A stretch of DNA of 64,000 nucleotides, from NCBI GenBank assembly GCA_016748015.1, contig JAAOMT010000494.1, forward strand, positions 674,190-738,189, written 5' to 3'. The translations under genes and the position numbers were made by a program. Shown here piece after piece: positions 35,913-46,630 of this stretch. How positions within the stretch are numbered: the stretch's first letter is position 1; each line of letters opens with the position of its first letter. Origin of the DNA: Geosiphon pyriformis (Eukaryota; Glomeromycota; Glomeromycetes; Archaeosporales; Geosiphonaceae). The notes under the pieces are model-generated. The model was not told the origin of the DNA. It did no database searches and saw only the letters and a program-made list of their open reading frames with translations.

Positions 35913-36203
35913 TTATCACATGTATTAGTCACTGATGTTATATAAATTAGCCACTCTATTTTTAGAAAGTGATCATTGACCTGATTATTGACCACTTTTG
36001 ATAGCTATATAAGTAATAAATCTCTTAGTTGTAAAAAAACATGTAGAAATCAAAAAAATCAAAAAAATAAAATAACAACTTTTATTTTAATCTTTCTTTT
36101 ATTGCTAATTTCTCTTTCCCTACCTTCAAGTATCTGAACATCTTGGGATAAAAGATCACTTGTTGGTTATTTTCTACCCTTTTTCTGAAATGTGTAATAG
36201 CAG
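35882..36203 (+). repeat. Truncated 3' LTR of copy 3
   Basis: First 322 bp of the LTR (TGTTACAG...). It stops where an LTR of opposite orientation begins, giving a head-to-head LTR pair. Confidence 0.8.
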
Positions 36204-36951
36204 TATTACGAGTTGGAGTTATAAGCTAATAGATAACAAGGGAAAACAGAATTGTAGAATAATAGAAATAATCAAAGGAAATTCAACTTCAAAAAGTGAA
36301 TTGAATAAATATGGATTCAATGTGCAAGATTAGTCTCATAAAATATCTCAGTCGCTATTCTTTTTAAAAGGTAACTAGGGAATCTGAAAGTAGAGGAATA
36401 GTCCATACTGTCAACAAATGATCACACTTGGTATAATTCTATGTTTCACATTGGCACTTTTAGAATTCAATATTAAGTATCAAATATGCTCTTTAGTTAT
36501 GTTTTATTCAATAATCTTCAAATGTTACACTTATACATTTCAGGAAAAGAATAAGAATTAACCAACAAGTAATCTTTTATCCTAAGATGTTTGGATACTT
36601 GAAGGTAGGGAAAGGGAAATTAGTGATAAGAGAATAATTGAGATAAAAGTTGTTATTTTATTTATTCTTGATTATTTTGAACATGCTTTTCTACAGCTAA
36701 AAGATTCATTGCTTATATAGTTGTTAAAAGTGATCAATAATAAGGTCAATAACTAGGTCAATAATCAGATCAATGATCAAGTCAATAATCAGATTGTTGA
36801 TCAGGTCAATGATCAGATTAATGATCAGGTCAACTGTCAGGTCAATAATCAGGTCAATGATCATTATCTAAAAATAGAGTGGTTAATTTATATAACATCA
36901 GTGGCTAATACATGTGATAATTAATAAAAAGTATAAGTTTCAACTGTAATA
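36204..36951 (-). repeat. 3' LTR of copy 4, expanded 12-mer array
   Basis: 748 bp, TATTACG...GTAATA (terminal bases mutated). It is longer than other LTRs because of extra 12-mer units. Confidence 0.82.
36731..36866. repeat. Expanded U3 12-mer tandem array
   Basis: About eleven imperfect units of GGTCAATGATCA, the longest such array here. It sits just upstream (element sense) of the TATATAAG box, so it lies where enhancer repeats of LTRs usually lie. Confidence 0.75.
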
Positions 36952-37234
36952 TCATTCTCTCTAAAGAGATTGAGCTCTGGCAAAATCAAACTATTCATGG
37001 GGTAATCTATTTGAAAAGTTTTATCTAATTCAAAACTAACTAGTCTGTTGAAGTCTTTTGTAGATAAGATGTATAAAACTTAAAGCAAAATGAGCTTTGT
37101 ATCTAAGAGACCAAATCTTTGTATAAGAATTTTGGCTCTTCTTGCAATGGTCAAAACTCTTGAGACATCTAATCATATAATGCCCAAAATTTCTACTTGT
37201 ATCTTAGAAGTTGTTTTCTTCATAAGCTTTATGT

Positions 37235-38056
37235 TGTTACTTATAGAAAAAAAAAACAGATATAGGAAAATAGAAGACCAATAGGAGAATAGTAGTTAGC
37301 ACATGAGCACATTGCTCAGCAATGTGGAGCAATGTCAGAAATCACAGCACATCGCTCAGCAATGTAGAGCAATGTCAAGAAAATACAGCACATTGCTTGA
37401 GAAATTATAGCACATTACTTGAGAATGTGAGTGATTTCATAGAACCCAAATTATGTATATATAGCAGTAGCATTAGAAGTAGAAAAGACAGACCTCTCAG
37501 TTTAGATTTGATTTAAGCAACCTTCTATTCACAAATATCAATAAATAATTATTCACCATCTTAATTCACTCTCCACTATCAATACTTCATGTTGATAGTA
37601 AGTGATACTTAACTACACGAGAACAATAGCTTTTGATCACAGCTATTGACAGAATACTAACTTGCAATTGCTTTTGTTTATTTCTTTATTTTTTCTTTTA
37701 TTTTCTTTGTTTTGTCATTTCATTGGTTTTACTAAACTGATTAAAAATTAAGTACTAAGTTATTGACATTAAGGATAGCCTGGTAAAAAACCCCAAAGGA
37801 AGGGTATAGGAATTGAGAATTTAAGAATAGCTTACCAGAAAAGCATCTTTGCCAAGATTATCGGCCACCATGCTGAGAAAAAAATTTGACAGAATTGCAA
37901 TTCCGGGAGGCTACAGGAAAGACAACACTTGAATTTCTGTCTATTATACAAAAAACTCCACAACAAAACCTTCAGATATTGACACCAGAATACCAATCCA
38001 GCACCAAGTTACAGATTTGTTATTTGACTTGAGACCCCAAATAATTATCTGTAACA
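37235..38056. mobile_element. Solo LTR, family B
   Basis: About 822 bp, TGTTACTTATAG...CTGTAACA, flanked by a perfect 4-bp duplication ATGT (37,231-37,234 and 38,057-38,060) inside ORF4 of copy 4. It has no internal region, so it is the product of LTR-LTR recombination. It contains a TATATATAG box near 37,455 preceded by tandem repeats based on AGCACATTGCTCAGCAATGT. Confidence 0.85.
37281..37425. repeat. Tandem repeats in U3 of the family B solo LTR
   Basis: Imperfect units containing AGCACATTGCTCAGCAATG and GAGCAATGTCA. The homologous place in the other family B LTR (55,350-55,500) has an unrelated repeat. Confidence 0.7.
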
Positions 38057-38479
38057 ATGTCTTCTATAATTTCACCAAGATGACCATAGAGTTCTAGTTG
38101 TCTTTCATATGACAAGTTTTTGTCTATGGGCAAGATTTCCTTAATCGTTTTTCCAATTGTAATGGAAGATACAAGTATTGCTGCTGTTATGCTTTCTAGC
38201 AGATACTTATCCATTTTGCTACCAATTTTTTCTCTTTTGGTAGTAGTTTTCTTTAGTCTAATAACAGTATGTGTTCTACTGTTATCAGTTATGGTGGTTT
38301 GTTTTCCGATGGTTAAAGTAGCATTTGGATAGTTTTTGATTCAATACTCATAAAGAGTATAAAAAGTGTTTTGAATGTTTTAATCCAGAAAATAATTGTT
38401 TATGTTGATTGAAGATATCTCTGTTTTGGGAATGTTGCATTTATTTATACTTGATTTTTGCTGATTATTTGAGTTGGTA

Positions 38480-38798
38480 TTACTACAACAGACAGCCAAT
38501 CAGGTTATTTATGATATTTCTTAAATTATGTACCATGAACAGAATAATCATTAAAGATTGTTCTGAATTGATCTTAAAGAATATAAAAACCATTGTTCAA
38601 AACTTTGTTGACTATAAAGAGTTTTTTCCACCAGCTAGAAAATTTGTCATCATAAACATTGTCTCTGTCTGAACAATATTCCAATACCAAGTCACTAACA
38701 CTTAAAGAAAGTGTTTTATAGATTTTCTTTTTCTTAAAACTGTTTTATCTTTTTAAAAGCAATTATTTGTGCTTCTACCAAGGAGTCAAGAATAGTAC
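38480..38798 (-). pseudogene. Integrase C-terminal part of copy 4, distal piece
   Basis: Continuation of 46,630-46,353 after the insertion of copy 5 (EAQIIAF...KKKKIYKTLSLSVSDLVLEY-type sequence and the GSY module). Decayed. Confidence 0.7.
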
Positions 38799-39501
38799 TG
38801 TTACAGATTGGAGTAACAAGCTAATGGATAGCAAGGAAGAACAAAATTGTAGGGTGATGGAAATAATCAAAGGGGATTCAACTTTAAAGAGTGAATTGAA
38901 TGAGTATGGATTCAATGTGCGAGATCAGTCTCATAAAATATCTCAGTCACTATTCTTTTCAAAGATAACTGGGGAATCTGAAGGTAGAGGGATAGTCTGT
39001 ACTGTCAACAATTGATCACCACTGGTATTAATTCTATGCCTTCACATCAGCACTTTTAGAATTCAATATCAGGTATCAGATGTACTCTTCGGTCACATTT
39101 TATTCAATAATCTTCAAATGCTGCAATTACACATTTTCAGGAAAAAAATAGGTAAATTCCAACAAGTAATCTTTTATCCTAAGATGTTTAGATACTTGAA
39201 AATAGGGAAAAGGAAATTAGCAATAAGAGAGTGATTGAAATGAAAGTTGTTATTTTTATTTATTTGATTCTTGTCTAAGAGATGATTTTCTATAGCTAAG
39301 AGACTCATCGCTTATATAGCTATTGAAAATGGTCAACAACCAGGTCAACAACTAGGTCAATGATCAGATCAATGATCAGGTCAACAGTCAGGTCATTGAT
39401 CAGGTCAATGATCACTATCTAAAAATAGAGTGGCTACTTATGTGACATCAATGGCTAATACATGTGATAACTAATAAAAATTATGGGTTTCAACCATAAC
39501 A
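38799..39501 (-). repeat. 3' LTR of copy 5
   Basis: 703 bp, TGTTACAG...CATAACA, with about seven 12-mer units. Confidence 0.88.
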
Positions 39502-40223
39502 TTATCCTCTCCAAAGAGATTGAGCTCCGGTGAAATCAAGCTATTTATAAGATATTCTAATTGAAGGGTTTTATCTAACTCAAAACTAACTAGTTTGTTG
39601 AAGTCTTTTGTGAATAGAGTATATAGTGCTTGAGGTAAAATAAGCTTTGTATCCAAGAGACCAAATCTTTCTATAAGAGTTTTGGCTCTTCTTACAATGG
39701 TCAAAACTCTTGGGATATCTAAACGTATAATGCCCAAAATTTCCACTTGTATCTCTAAAGTTGTTTTCTTTATGAGCTTCATTTCTTCTATGATTTCACC
39801 AAGATGACCATAGAGTTCTAGTTGTCTTCCATATGACAAGTTTTTGTCTATAGGCAAGATTTTCTTAATCATTTTTCTAATTGTTATGGAAGGTGTAAGT
39901 ATTGCTGCTGTTATGCTTTCCAGCAAATACTTATTTATTTTGCTACCAATTTTTTCTCTTCTGGTAGTGGTTTTCTTTGGTCTAATAATAGTATGTGTTC
40001 TACTGTTATCAGTTATGGTGGTTTGTTTTCCAATGGTCAGAGTAGCATTTGGATAATTTTTAATCCAGTACTTATGGAGAGTGTAGAAAGTGTTTTGAAT
40101 GTTTTGATCTAGGAAATAATTGTTCATGTCAATTGAAGATACCTCTGTTTTGGGAATAATGCATTTATTTATATCTGATTTTTGTTGATCATTTGGGTCG
40201 GTATTACCACAACAGATAACCAA
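39471..40223 (-). CDS. ORF4 of copy 5, intact unknown protein
   Basis: 250 open codons from a TTG right after a stop, or 218 from the first ATG (40,127). It overlaps the integrase end by about 55 nt in the -1 frame and runs 31 nt into the 3' LTR, ending ...MVETHNFY. The segment GEDN is encoded by the purine-rich tract before the LTR. Composition: a Cys pair near the N-terminus, an Asn/Thr-rich first third, the basic KKTTTRREK, then a mostly helical-looking second half (LYGHLGEIIEEMKL, RRAKTLIERFGLLD). No transmembrane span, so it is not an obvious envelope protein. The position is where some Ty3/gypsy elements carry an env or other extra ORF. Function unknown. Confidence 0.7.
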   Translation of the reverse strand: MVICCGNTDPNDQQKSDINKCIIPKTEVSSIDMNNYFLDQNIQNTFYTLHKYWIKNYPNATLTIGKQTTITDNSRTHTIIRPKKTTTRREKIGSKINKYLLESITAAILTPSITIRKMIKKILPIDKNLSYGRQLELYGHLGEIIEEMKLIKKTTLEIQVEILGIIRLDIPRVLTIVRRAKTLIERFGLLDTKLILPQALYTLFTKDFNKLVSFELDKTLQLEYLINSLISPELNLFGEDNVMVETHNFY

Positions 40224-41457
40224 TTAGGTTATTTGTGATATTTCTTGAGTCATGTGCCATAAACAGGGTGATCATTGAAGATATAAGAACCATTGTTCAA
40301 AACTTTGTTGACTATAAAAGATCCTTTCCACTGGCTAGAGAATTTATTATCATAGACATTGTCTCTGTCTGAATGGTATTCTAAAATTAAGTCACCAACA
40401 CTTAAGGAAAGTGTTTTATATGTTTTCTTTTTCTTAAGCTTCTCTTGGAATTGTTTTATCTTTTCAAAGGCAATTATCTGTGCTTCTACTAATGAGTTAA
40501 GAATGGTACCAAGTCTTCTTTGCAAAATGTCTTTGAATTTCCTATTGTTATTTGTTCAAAGGGTATTGTCTCAATGTCAGTTTCTATTGGTAAGGTTGCT
40601 ATTCGTTCATAGAGTAGATAAAAGGGTTCATAACTTGTTATGTCATAATTCACAGTTCTATAGGCAAACAAGACTGAAGGCAGTACTTTGTCCCATAAGT
40701 TTGTTTCTTTGCTGGTTTTGGCTAGGGTTTCACATAGTGTTCTATTGAAATGTTTCACTAGGCCATTTGTTTGGAGGTAATAAGAAGAGGAAAGTTTGTG
40801 ATGTATTCCCATTTTTCTGCAAAGTTCTTTAACAAGTGTACTGAGAAAAGCTCTTCCTCTGTTAGATAAAAGTTCTTTGGGGCAGCCATGGTGACAAATG
40901 ATATCTTCATAAATGAAATTGGCTATTGAGACTGTTGTTTGGTCTGGAGTGGCTCTTGCTTCTACCCACTTTGTAAGATAGTCAGTAGCTGTGATAATGT
41001 ATCTGTTGCCATCGGGAGTTATTGTTAAAGGTCCAACAACATCTATACCAATTCTGTCAAAGGATTGACCAACAGAGATTAGATGGATATCTTCTTTTCT
41101 ATTGGGTATGCCTCTTCTTTGGCAGATGTCACAGGTTTTGATGTATTCAGCAATGTCTTTTCCCAAGATAGGCCAATAATAGTGAGCTAGAGTTTTCTGA
41201 ATTGTTTTTGTTTTTTCAAAGTGTCCAGCTAATGGATCAGTGTGCATATTGTAGATTACAATTTCTCTTTTTTCAAATCTGATGACTCTCTGGAGGCAGT
41301 CAGGATCTTTTCTATTTCTTTTATAAAGTTGGTTTTGGCAAATTAAATAGAAATTTGATTGTTTGCATAAATGTTCTTTTTGTTGTTGTGTGTATTTTGA
41401 TGGGTATTGTTCTTTACCCAAAAATTCCATTAAGGCAGAGTAGTTGTCCAAGTCCAT
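40169..41457 (-). pseudogene. Integrase ORF of copy 5
   Basis: Starts ATGGACTTGGACAAC. Zinc domain HX6HX29CX2C (H in YNMHTDPLAGH, C in CDICQRRG), then GIDVVGPLT, LSNRGRAF (the second catalytic Asp is Asn) and NGLVKHFN (Glu replaced by Lys). The frame is open until a 1-nt deletion near 40,535; beyond it the C-terminal GPY/F-like module continues in the next frame. The open frame also extends upstream of the ATG to 41,607, overlapping RNase H. Confidence 0.86.
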
Positions 41458-41524
41458 TATCATGTTTGTCAAAAAGGGGGAATTACTAATAATTAAGTTG
41501 GTTTGATTTGAGAGAGTTGTTCTG

Positions 41525-44218
41525 TTACTGAATAGTAAGTCTGGAGAGAGTGTTGGCGTTTTGATGATTAGCTCCTTTGCAATGTTGAATATCATAGTCA
41601 AATTCATCCAAGTGAAGTATTCAGCAAGTTATCCATTTGTGTTCTAGCCTCTTTTTGTTGCACAGCCAAACCAAAGCTTGGTGATTTGTTACCACCAAAA
41701 ACTTCACACCAAGAAGATACTTACTCCAGTAACTGGTGGACCATACTACTGCTAAGCATTCTTGTTCAGTAACTGAATAGTTCTGTTCTGCTGGGAAAAA
41801 GGTTCTACTGGCATAGGCTATGGCATGTTCTTTGCCATTTTCATCTTTCTGGGAGAGAACAGCACCAAGTCCAAAGCCAGATGCATCAGTGTGGAGGATA
41901 AAGAGTCGATCTAGATCAGGTTGCTTGAGAATGGGTTCTGTAACCAGTTTTTCCTTTAAAGTTTCAAAAGCTTTTTGCTAATGTGTTCCCCAATGGTAAT
42001 TGACATTTTTCCTGAGTAGCTGATTGAGAAGAGAGGCGATTTTGGAAAAATCCTTGACAAATTTGCAATAATAAGAGGCCAAAACAAGAAAAGAGTGTAG
42101 TTCATGAATGTTTATTGGTTGTTTGATGTTTTGGACTTTTTCAACTTTGGCTGGGTCAGGAAAAATTCCATCTTTTGTGATAAGATGACCAAGAAACTGG
42201 GTGGATTGTCTTCCAAAGAAAGATTTAATTGGGTTGATCTTGAGACCAGCATTTCTGAGGAGGTCAAAAACCTTTTGCAAATGTTCCTGGTGTTCATCCC
42301 AGGTTTTTGAGTATACCATTATATCGTCCAAATAGACTAGAACAAAGTTTTCCTTGACTGATTCAAATACTTTATCCATTAAGCATTGAAAGGTAGGAGG
42401 GGCATTGGTGAGACCAAAAGGCATGACTGTGAATTCATAGGTGCCATACTTGGTGATGAAGACAGTTTTTTTTTTGCTTTCTGGATCCATCTCTACTTGC
42501 CAGAATCCAGCAGTTAAGTTAATGGTTGAGAAGAAAGCAGCATCTTTGAATTGGTCTAACATTGCATCAATCTTGGGAAGTGGGTACATGTCTCTTTTAG
42601 TGATGGCATTTAATTGGTGGTAGTTGACACAGAAGTGTAGTGTTCCATTTTTCTTGGATACCACTACAACTGGGAAAGTTCATTCACTCTTGGTTTCTTG
42701 TATGAATCCAAGTTTTTTCATCTGGTTTATCTCTTTCTTAATAAACTCATCATTGTGCCAATTGGATTGATAAGGCTTCAAATAGATGGGTCGAGTTTCT
42801 CTGGTGGTGATGGTGTGTTGTATCACATGAGTATGTCCAGGGGTATCACCTTCTTTGGAGATAACTGGGCTATTTCTAGCCAGCAAATTTTCAATGTCTA
42901 TTTTTCTTTTTTCTCAGGAGGGTTCTTTTTGTTCTACAATTAGTGATTGGATCTCAGGTGGTTCATTCTCAAAGGACTTCTGTACTTCTTTTAATTCTTC
43001 TTTGGGTATTAAACTAATTGGTTCCCAATCTCTGTAATAGATCAGACATGATTTGCATTCATCGCTTGGAAAATACAAGAGTTTGTTGCACCAACACCGG
43101 GCACAAAGACCATGCCACCAAAAACTGTATTTGGCTTTCTTACCAGGTTTTCTTTCAAAGGTTCTTCTAAGAATATCATAATAAGGCCAGCAGATTAGCT
43201 TGCCATTTACAATGATTCCTTCTTTGTCTGCTTTAACATTGTCCAGTGGTTTGCCATTGCTGGTGAAGGTGGTATAGGTGAGTTCAGCAGTTTCTTCTTG
43301 CTCTTCTTGTTCTTCTTCTTCATTGCTCTCTTTATCATCTGATTCATCTGATTGTTCTTCTTCTTGGTTTTGTTTGGGTACTGGAGGAGTTGTCTAATGG
43401 TGACACTTAACCACAATGGGTTTCTCACCACATCTGATGGTTAATTCACAAAGTTTATAATCAAGCAAAGCTTTTGCTTTCTTGAGCCATTCATTGCCAA
43501 CAATGATGGTGTATTCCTTGGCTTCAGAAACTTCCATATCAGTTTCAATGCTAATTCTATTGATGCAGACAGGAACAGCTTTGGCAATACCCAGTCCTTT
43601 CTTTTTGTTACTATGTACGTTGGTCATTGGTCTGGTGGAAGATTCATCAATCTTTCTACCAATTGCTTCTAAGAAGTGTTTGGCAATGACACTAACAGAT
43701 GATCCACTGTTCAGAATTAAGTCAATGAAGTATCCAACAACTTGGGCTTTACAAATCAGAGGGGTGACATTGCTGTTGTCAGCAAGTCCAACTTGGTGAG
43801 AGCGCTTGTTGGTTTTTGGTGTCTTCTTCTTTAGAATCAAGGATTTGCGAAGATCTTTTCTGAACTGTGGGTGGGTCATTAACTGGCCAAAGGTAATATG
43901 TGCTGGGGTTTCCATGAGATCTTTAACAATGGAATAGGGTCCAGATTTTTGTACAATTTCTGGGGGTTCCAACTTTGGAAGATTCTTAAAAACTTTAGCC
44001 TTTGGTGGCTTATTGTTATCAGCGGCAGAAGTTGAGGCTTTGTTGGGGTCTAGAACGAAATCAACCTTGGCTTTCTTCTTCTTTCTAGTTGGTTCTGAGG
44101 TGTTGATTACTAGTTCATCCATGTCATGGTCATCATCAGTTAAGTTAAAAGCATAAAAGGGGTTTTCTTTTGGTTGGCTTGCACTCTCACCCTTTGGAGG
44201 TGTGCCTACCAGTTTAAA
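41525..44218 (-). pseudogene. Protease - Cys cluster - RT - RNase H of copy 5
   Basis: Protease LILNSGSSVS (Asp to Asn). A Trp codon is a stop at about 43,394. The acidic linker is followed by the Cys cluster CARCWCNKL...ECKSC near 43,110-43,050. RT at about 42,780-41,980 keeps INLTAGFWQ and VYLDDIMVYS. RNase H has [19 protein letters not shown]-type and VTNHQALVWL. The final stop is TAA at 41,527, the only copy with TAA rather than TGA there. Confidence 0.87.
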
Positions 44219-45663
44219 GGCTAATAAACAGTGGCTTCAACTAGGGGATCCTCTCCAAAGAAATTGATGTTGGCATGGTTGGGTCTTTGATTGGGAGTAT
44301 TATTGTTGATGGGTCTATTGTTTTAATTGTCATTATTTCTGGAAACTGGAGGAGATAAAGGAGGATTGTTGCAATCTCTTGAGAAATGTCCAGTTAATCC
44401 ACATCTATAACATACAGGAGGACCACGATTTTGCTGTCTTTGATAGAGAGGTTGCTGGGGCTGGTTAAAACGAGGTTCATATCTAGGTCTTGGTGGTTGC
44501 TGGTTATCTCTGACTGCTTGTGCCAATGGTTCTAATAACTGGGCAAGGTTAGCTGTGAGTCTATCTATCAATTGTTCATTTGGGTCTTGGGTTTGGGCAG
44601 CAAAAGAAGTAGCAGCCACTTGAGGAGCAGGGGCCATGACAGGAGCAGGAGCGAAAACTGAAAGTGTGGATCCTAGATGCATCCTTTGGTTATCTTCAAT
44701 CCTTTGGGCGAGTTCAATAGCCATATCCATTGTAGGGTTGTCTTTCAGAGCCAAGAGAGGCCAAAGAGCATAAGATAAGTCAGTTCTCAATCCTTTTGTT
44801 CTTCTGTCCAGTTCCTTCCAGAGTTTACTCGCTTGATTAACTTTCTGATTGCTTTGGCATATTTGGTTACAACTTCACCAGGACCTTGGGTTCTTCTTTC
44901 CAGTTCCATGTGCCATTTAGATATTAAGATTGGGATTCTGAACTTGTTTTCAAACTGGGTAGTGAAAGAGGTATTGTTTTTTCCTGCATCTGCTGGTGTC
45001 TATCTGATAATTCTGTGCTGGACATTGGCATTGGTTTCTTGTGAAAACCATGTGGCAGAAGAGCCTTGAAGGTAGCCACCAATGATTTGGAACTTGTACT
45101 CATCATCATATTGGTTGGCAGTGGCTGCTCTTTCAAAATTGTCCAACCATTCAATTGGATCTTGTGCATCACCTCTGAATAATGGTAATGGGGTGTTGTT
45201 TCTTCGCCCCAAAGCAGTTTGTATGCCTTGGAGGGTGGCTAGGATGTTTGCTTGCATTGGATCTTAGGCCATTGGTTTAGGAGTTACTGTTTGAGTGGAA
45301 TGATCTGAATCACTTGGGAAGCCAGATGTGAATTTGGTGATTTAGATATTTGAATTCAGGAGATTGTTGTTCAAAGGTTGCTGAGTATAAGAGCTGATTG
45401 ATATTGTTGTTTCTTTCTTCAAAGTTGTTTTCAAAGTAATCTTGGTCAAAGTAATAGATTGTGTAGGCTGTGTAGGTTTCAGCTGAATGCTCATTCAGGA
45501 ACCAGTTCCAAAAGTCTTGGAATTTTCTACTGGATTGTTCTTCAAGAGGGAAGCAAATTAAGCAGGATGGCAAAGGATTGAGTTCAATAAAGTCTAGATC
45601 ATTTCTGTTGTGTGCTTCAAAGTGTTCTACTGATTGTTGTGGTAGGTATGAATAATCACCCAT
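44206..45663 (-). pseudogene. gag of copy 5
   Basis: ATG at 45,663. It has the capsid core IEWLDNFERAATANQYDDEY and LKTDLSYALWPLLALKD-type sequence and an intact zinc knuckle CYRCGLTGHFSRDC. Deletions near 45,315 (linker) and 44,795 and a few stops break it. Confidence 0.84.
44212..44218 (-). promoter_or_regulatory. -1 frameshift slippery heptamer TTTAAAC with downstream stem, copy 5
   Basis: Read on the minus strand: TTTAAAC, a 5-nt spacer TGGTA, then GGCAC ACC, a 7-nt loop, GGT, GAGA, GTGC, AA, GCC, which can fold into an interrupted stem. The gag stop TAG lies in the spacer. Heptamer phase and spacing match known retroviral -1 sites. Confidence 0.78.
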
Positions 45664-45691
45664 ACAATAAGGAAACAAGTGGATTTTGACA

Positions 45692-45709
45692 ACCTCACAG
45701 GGAGCACCA
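45692..45709 (-). promoter_or_regulatory. Primer-binding site of copy 5
   Basis: TGGTGCTCCCTGTGAGGT on the minus strand, 6 nt inside the 5' LTR. It is complementary to the last 18 nt of a tRNA ending AGGGAGCACCA. The stem-and-discriminator layout fits a tRNA 3' half. Confidence 0.72.
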
Positions 45710-45715
45710 CTTTTA

Positions 45716-46348
45716 TGTTACGGGTTGGAGTAACAAGCTAATAGATAGCAAGGAAGAACAGGATTGTAGGGTGATGGAAATAATCAAAGGGGATTTAACT
45801 TCAATGAGCGAATTGAATGAGTATGGATTCAATGTGTGAGATCAGTCTCATAAAATATCTCAATCACTATTCTTTTCAAAGGTAACTGGGGAATCTGAAG
45901 GTAGAGGGATAGTCCATACTGTCAACAATTGATCACTGCTGGTATTAATTCTATGCCTTCATGTCGGCACTCTTAGAATTTAATATCAGGTATCAACTTG
46001 TGCTCTTCAGTCATGTTTATACAAATTCAAACAGGAAAAGGCCAACAAGTAATCTTTTATCCTAAGATGTTCAGATACTTGAAGATAGGGAAAGGGAAAT
46101 TAGTGATAAGAGAGTGATTGAGATGAAAGTTGTTATTTTTATTTATTTGATTCTTGTCTGAGAGATGATTTTCTACAGCTAAGAGACTCATTGCTTATAT
46201 AGCTATTGAAAGTGGTCAACAACCAGGTCAATGGTCAGGTCATTGATCAGGTCAATGATCACTATCTAAAAATAGAGTGGCTACTTATGTAACATCAGTG
46301 GCTAATACATGTGATAATTAATAAAAATTATGGGTTTCAACCATAACA
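45716..46348 (-). repeat. 5' LTR of copy 5
   Basis: 633 bp, TGTTACGGG...CATAACA. It differs from the 3' LTR by repeat number and by a different block around 46,020-46,035. Confidence 0.88.
46193..46204 (-). promoter_or_regulatory. TATA-type box in the LTR of copy 5
   Basis: On the minus strand AGCTATATAAGC, conserved in nearly all family A LTRs directly after the 12-mer array. The likely core promoter of the element. Confidence 0.6.
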
Positions 46349-46352
46349 GTAC

Positions 46353-46630
46353 CAAGTTTTCTTTGCAAAATGTCTTTGTAATTTCCTATTGTGATCTCTT
46401 CAAAGGGTATTGTTTCAATGTTAGTTTCTATTGGTTGTGTTGTCATGCATCCATAGAGCAGATAAAAAGGTTCATAACTTGTTATGTCATGATTTACAGT
46501 TCTATAAGCAAACAAAGCTGAAGGCAGTACTTTGTCCCATAAGTTTGTTTCTTTACTGGTTTTGGCTAGGGTTTCACATAGTGTTCTATTAAAACGTTCC
46601 ACTAGGCCATTTGTTTGAGGGTGATAAGGG
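46353..46630 (-). pseudogene. Integrase middle part of copy 4
   Basis: On the minus strand it begins HPQTNGLVERFNRTLCETLA, containing the catalytic Glu, and continues YEPFYLLYGCMTTQPIETN, to be cut by copy 5. It begins exactly at the inversion breakpoint. Confidence 0.8.

Larger units (their letters stand above)
30547..36203 (+). mobile_element. Ty3/gypsy family A, copy 3 (integrase deleted)
   Basis: Plus-strand element with a complete 5' LTR, gag, protease-RT-RNase H, then a deletion that joins the region just past the RNase H stop to the middle of ORF4 near 35,535. The 3' LTR is truncated at 36,203 where copy 4 begins. It cannot transpose alone. Confidence 0.87.
36921..38499 (-). pseudogene. 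ORF4 of copy 4, split by a solo LTR
   Basis: N-part 38,499-38,061 and C-part 37,234-36,921, interrupted by the family B solo LTR. It carries stops in addition. It keeps KNYPNATLTI- and KKTTTKREK-like segments. Confidence 0.65.
38799..46348 (-). mobile_element. Ty3/gypsy family A, copy 5 (nested in copy 4; among the best preserved)
   Basis: Complete structure with TGTTA/TAACA ends and a perfect 4-bp target duplication GTAC (38,795-38,798 and 46,349-46,352) in the integrase gene of copy 4. It is the youngest insertion by nesting. ORF4 is fully open. Gag, pol and integrase have a handful of stops and frameshifts. Its two LTRs differ in length (703 and 633 bp). Confidence 0.92.

Noticed and set aside
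36731-36866. CRISPR-like array
   Set aside because: The short repeats lack spacers of even length, the units are only 12 bp and diverged, and they lie inside retrotransposon LTRs of a eukaryote.
39471-40223. ORF4 as an envelope glycoprotein
   Set aside because: No signal peptide, no transmembrane segment and no furin-like site are visible. Only its position resembles env.
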